Shown here in pieces: positions 7,285 through 8,792 of a DNA stretch of 8,792 nt (position 1 is its first letter; every line of letters begins with the position of its first letter). The DNA is taken from NCBI GenBank assembly GCA_041481365.1, contig JBGPBS010000062.1, positions 1 through 8,792 of the forward strand. The letters run 5' to 3'. Source of the stretch: DASPTR01 sp041481365. GTDB lineage: Archaea; Thermoproteota; Bathyarchaeia; Bathyarchaeales; Bathycorpusculaceae. Below the pieces are notes generated by a model. It searched no databases, was not told where the DNA came from, and saw nothing but the letters and a program-made list of their open reading frames with translations. A program made the translations under genes and the position numbers.

Positions 7285-7318
7285 ATCCCACGCGAGTGTT
7301 CGCCGCTCGAAGTGGGGT
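7285..7318 (+). ncRNA. Predicted 13-bp stem-loop, possible structured RNA or 3' UTR element
   Basis: ATCCCAC (7285-7291) pairs with GTGGGGT (7312-7318) over 7 bp including one G-T. Inside it, CGAGTG (7293-7298) pairs with CGCTCG (7304-7309) over 6 bp with one T-G. The loop is TTCGC, and a small G/AA internal loop separates the two stems. It sits 45 bases past the GNAT stop, so it could end or stabilise that transcript. No T-run follows, so it is not a bacterial-style terminator. The call rests on hand pairing only. Confidence 0.35.
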
Positions 7319-7437
7319 TCAAATTCCACCCAGTCCGTCACAGAGAACCCCGTGGAAATCTGATTGATGGTTCAAGTTTGTCGATTTCATTGCTTGCTGG
7401 CATTACCGTCTGCCACAGGTGTAATAGGTAGAGGCGC

Positions 7438-7448
7438 AAAAGAAAAAA
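7438..7448 (-). terminator. T-rich terminator of the BtrH-like gene
   Basis: On the minus strand this reads TTTTTTCTTTT, about 100 bases after the stop codon of the gene at 7551-8540. Archaeal RNA polymerase terminates at such oligo-T tracts without needing a hairpin. It is the only T-tract of this length on the minus strand in the gap. Confidence 0.55.
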
Positions 7449-7550
7449 GGGGAAAATTCGGGGGGACCTCGCCACTTGTCTTCGGTTCAAACTCGGATCT
7501 CAGCACGAAAACAGCACTCGCGAGTAAAGGCTCTGAAACGTCAACTTCAC

Positions 7551-8540
7551 TTACAGATCTCTGAGCAATCCATATGCTCGTTCTTCTAGTTCAGCTATTT
7601 CCATCAGGAAGTCGGCTGTTTGCTGCTTGTCTTGTTTCAATGCTGCCTCGCAGAGTTTCATGATTTTCTCTCCCGACCGTCTGAATAGTGTTGCTGCTTC
7701 GGTCCAATTTCTCACGTTGTACTCGTTTCCCAGCTCGTTGAGTACGTCTGCTTGCCAGAATCGCATTCCATGGCTGTTTTCATAGGTTGTGGGCAGTAGT
7801 GGCGGCGTTGTGGCATAGGTGACCATGTGTTCGAAGCATTTTTTGTTTTGCCATTCGAAGATTTCCTCAGCTAGTTTGCGCATAGCAGGAATGCCAAAGA
7901 GCTTCACCGGGGGATTTAGAAACCTCTCAGCCTTGTAGGAAAACCCTTTCTTTGCCACTTCAAACTCTGAGGGTATCTTTTGAGGAAGGGTGAATGCCCT
8001 TATCGTGTTCTTCTTGCTCATGCCTGGCACTTTGACGTCTAGAGATTTTCTAAACTCGTCAATAGGTACTTCCTGAACGTTCTTGTGGCTGCAGTCATGC
8101 ACGAAAATGACCTGTTCTTCGTCATCGTACCCGACTACAAGTACATAGTGGATTGGAACGTGCAGTTTTCCGTACAGGTCCGAGTAATAGTGCAGATAAT
8201 ACATGTCAAGAGCTCCAGCCACAACCGGACGACCCTCTTCAATGAAACCCTTGAGGTGAGACAAAGTGGAATCAAAACTCCTTCCCTCAATCACAGCTTC
8301 TTCAAACCCAATAATATTCGCAAGATCCTTCATTAGATACTTGGGACTGGCACCCCAATACACCATGCGAGGTGGATCTGCTCTTTTGAAACGGAGATAG
8401 GAAAAGCCAGCCATACCGCCAACAACAGGGAGAAGGTAATCAGAATAGTCTGCTGCCTTCCACGCCAGCAGATCTTCCAGTCCATTAACATAACATGTGG
8501 ATTCGCATACTCTGTGTGGCAAATTGTGTATCTTCTTCAT
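7551..8540 (-). CDS. BtrH-like N-terminal domain protein with C-terminal DUF4872-like region
   Basis: 329 aa from the ATG at 8538-8540; in-frame sequence further upstream (to 8651) reads like non-coding DNA and lies across the likely promoter. The N-terminal part resembles the BtrH_N family, a papain/C39-like fold named after the butirosin acyltransferase BtrH. It has HRVCEST with Cys12 as probable nucleophile, a glycine-rich VVGGMAGFSYLRF segment, EEGRPVVAGALDMYYLHYY, H131 in HYVLVVGYDD as probable catalytic His, and D149 in FVHDCSH. Residues about 185-329 resemble the helical C-terminal region often paired with BtrH_N (DUF4872), ending in a long charged helix. BtrH transfers an acyl group from a carrier protein to an aminoglycoside. 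No carrier-protein or biosynthetic gene is in the window, so acyltransferase, amidase or peptidase activity are all open. It has no signal peptide or membrane segment, so it is probably cytoplasmic. Confidence 0.82.
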   Translation of the reverse strand: MKKIHNLPHRVCESTCYVNGLEDLLAWKAADYSDYLLPVVGGMAGFSYLRFKRADPPRMVYWGASPKYLMKDLANIIGFEEAVIEGRSFDSTLSHLKGFIEEGRPVVAGALDMYYLHYYSDLYGKLHVPIHYVLVVGYDDEEQVIFVHDCSHKNVQEVPIDEFRKSLDVKVPGMSKKNTIRAFTLPQKIPSEFEVAKKGFSYKAERFLNPPVKLFGIPAMRKLAEEIFEWQNKKCFEHMVTYATTPPLLPTTYENSHGMRFWQADVLNELGNEYNVRNWTEAATLFRRSGEKIMKLCEAALKQDKQQTADFLMEIAELEERAYGLLRDL

Positions 8541-8567
8541 ATCATCTGTCCTGTCATTGCCAAGAGC

Positions 8568-8588
8568 CGGGCGCTTATGTGACGCCCG
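8568..8588. promoter_or_regulatory. GC-rich inverted repeat around the putative TATA box of the BtrH-like gene
   Basis: CGGGCG (8568-8573) and CGCCCG (8583-8588) are perfect inverted arms around a 9-base centre, which reads TCACATAAG on the minus strand. That centre is the only TATA-like sequence at a suitable distance from the gene's start: transcription would begin near 8551, about 10 bases before the ATG. An operator straddling the TATA box is the simplest reading, but both elements are inferred. Confidence 0.35.
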
Positions 8589-8645
8589 CGACAAATAGCC
8601 ATTGTAACTCGGGACAGTTGCAAAATCACCACGGCATCTCGGAAG

Positions 8646-8724
8646 ATCCACCAGAGTATTAGCCAGCGCGCGTCATGCTGAAAGAGAGAAGTGAGGTCTG
8701 CGGGAGATGCCTTCACTGGTGGGT
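8646..8724. repeat. Nine-base inverted repeat enclosing about 61 bases
   Basis: ATCCACCAG (8646-8654) can pair with CTGGTGGGT (8716-8724) over 9 bp with one G-T. Inside, CAGC/GCTG (8664-8667 and 8677-8680) can form a small hairpin. It lies upstream of the BtrH-like gene and matches no RNA family I recognise. A further repeat, GCGTGT/ACACGC with a 10-base loop, lies at 8756-8777 near the window edge. Confidence 0.3.
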
Positions 8725-8792
8725 GCGTTACAAATGTGCCTCTAGCACTATTGTGGCGTGTTATGTTTAGCACACGCGAAGCCCTTGCTACC

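Larger units (their letters stand above)
7241..7550. other. 310-base convergent intergenic gap with stem-loops but no gene
   Basis: The gap lies between the ends of the GNAT and BtrH-like genes. The right part carries the minus-strand T-tract at 7438-7448 and a perfect palindrome ACTCGCGAGT at 7516-7525. The left part contains a strong hairpin and several competing stems at 7285-7357. A small plus-strand frame at 7364-7564 has no recognisable protein character. A tRNA T-arm-like GGTTCAAATTCC at 7316-7327 lacks the rest of a cloverleaf. Confidence 0.5.

Noticed and set aside
7285..7340. tRNA gene suggested by a T-arm-like GGTTCAAATTCC and a preceding stem like a long variable arm
   Set aside because: The T-stem pairs correctly only with an 8-base loop. 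No complementary 5' acceptor strand, D-arm or anticodon arm could be found.
7314..7357. H-type pseudoknot from GGGGTTC/GAACCCC and TTCCAC/GTGGAA
   Set aside because: With no bases between the two 3' strands, the 3-base connecting loop would have to span the whole 13-bp stack. The stems are better viewed as alternatives.
7364..7564. Small plus-strand frame of 66 codons in the convergent gap
   Set aside because: It has no SD or TATA at suitable spacing and no recognisable composition or motif. It overlaps the terminator tract and the end of the BtrH-like gene.
8541..8651. N-terminal extension of the BtrH-like protein to 8651
   Set aside because: The extra 37 residues have no resemblance to the family, which starts just before the catalytic Cys motif, and they overlap the likely TATA box and inverted repeat.
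8537..8773. Minus-strand frame of 78 codons overlapping the BtrH-like start
   Set aside because: Its composition looks random, it covers the promoter region of the real gene, and it contains no motif.

Overview
This window most likely comes from an uncultivated archaeon. The reasons are TATA/BRE-type promoter sequences instead of bacterial -35/-10 pairs, one apparently leaderless gene, GGTGA-type Shine-Dalgarno (SD) sites, and an archaeal-style glutamate synthase in which the bacterial GltB domains are split over several genes. Arginine codons are often AGA/AGG. A Bathyarchaeia-like or TACK lineage would fit, but I infer that from protein flavour only; there is no rRNA or other marker gene.

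Layout. On the minus strand, 87-530 encodes an Lrp/AsnC-family regulator. It is divergent from a three-gene plus-strand operon (725-6212) joined by ATGA/GTGA overlaps. Gene 1 (about 455 aa) is a ferredoxin/FMN-barrel glutamate-synthase paralogue that seems to have lost much of its flavin and active-site region. Gene 2 (516 aa) is the intact ferredoxin-FMN synthase subunit. Gene 3 (about 855 aa) fuses the class II glutaminase domain directly to the C-terminal GXGXG domain. Next comes a separate tandem-GNAT acetyltransferase gene with its own TATA box (6344-7240). After a 310-base convergent gap, a minus-strand gene (7551-8540) encodes a BtrH-like cysteine acyltransferase/peptidase-fold protein.

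How the parts may work together. The glutaminase domain would release ammonia from glutamine, and the gene 2 FMN barrel would use it to convert 2-oxoglutarate to glutamate. Electrons would arrive through the subunits' Fe-S clusters. No NAD(P)H-oxidising small subunit (GltD) is visible, so a ferredoxin donor or an unlinked oxidoreductase is inferred. The adjacent Lrp-type gene and an imperfect inverted repeat over the operon promoter suggest amino-acid-responsive control. The GNAT and BtrH-like genes have no evident link to the operon.

The main points of interest are the paired intact and degenerate synthase subunits, the glutaminase-GXGXG fusion that leaves out the synthase core, and several unexplained inverted repeats in the non-coding gaps. 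No CRISPR array, insertion sequence, rRNA or credible tRNA was seen.
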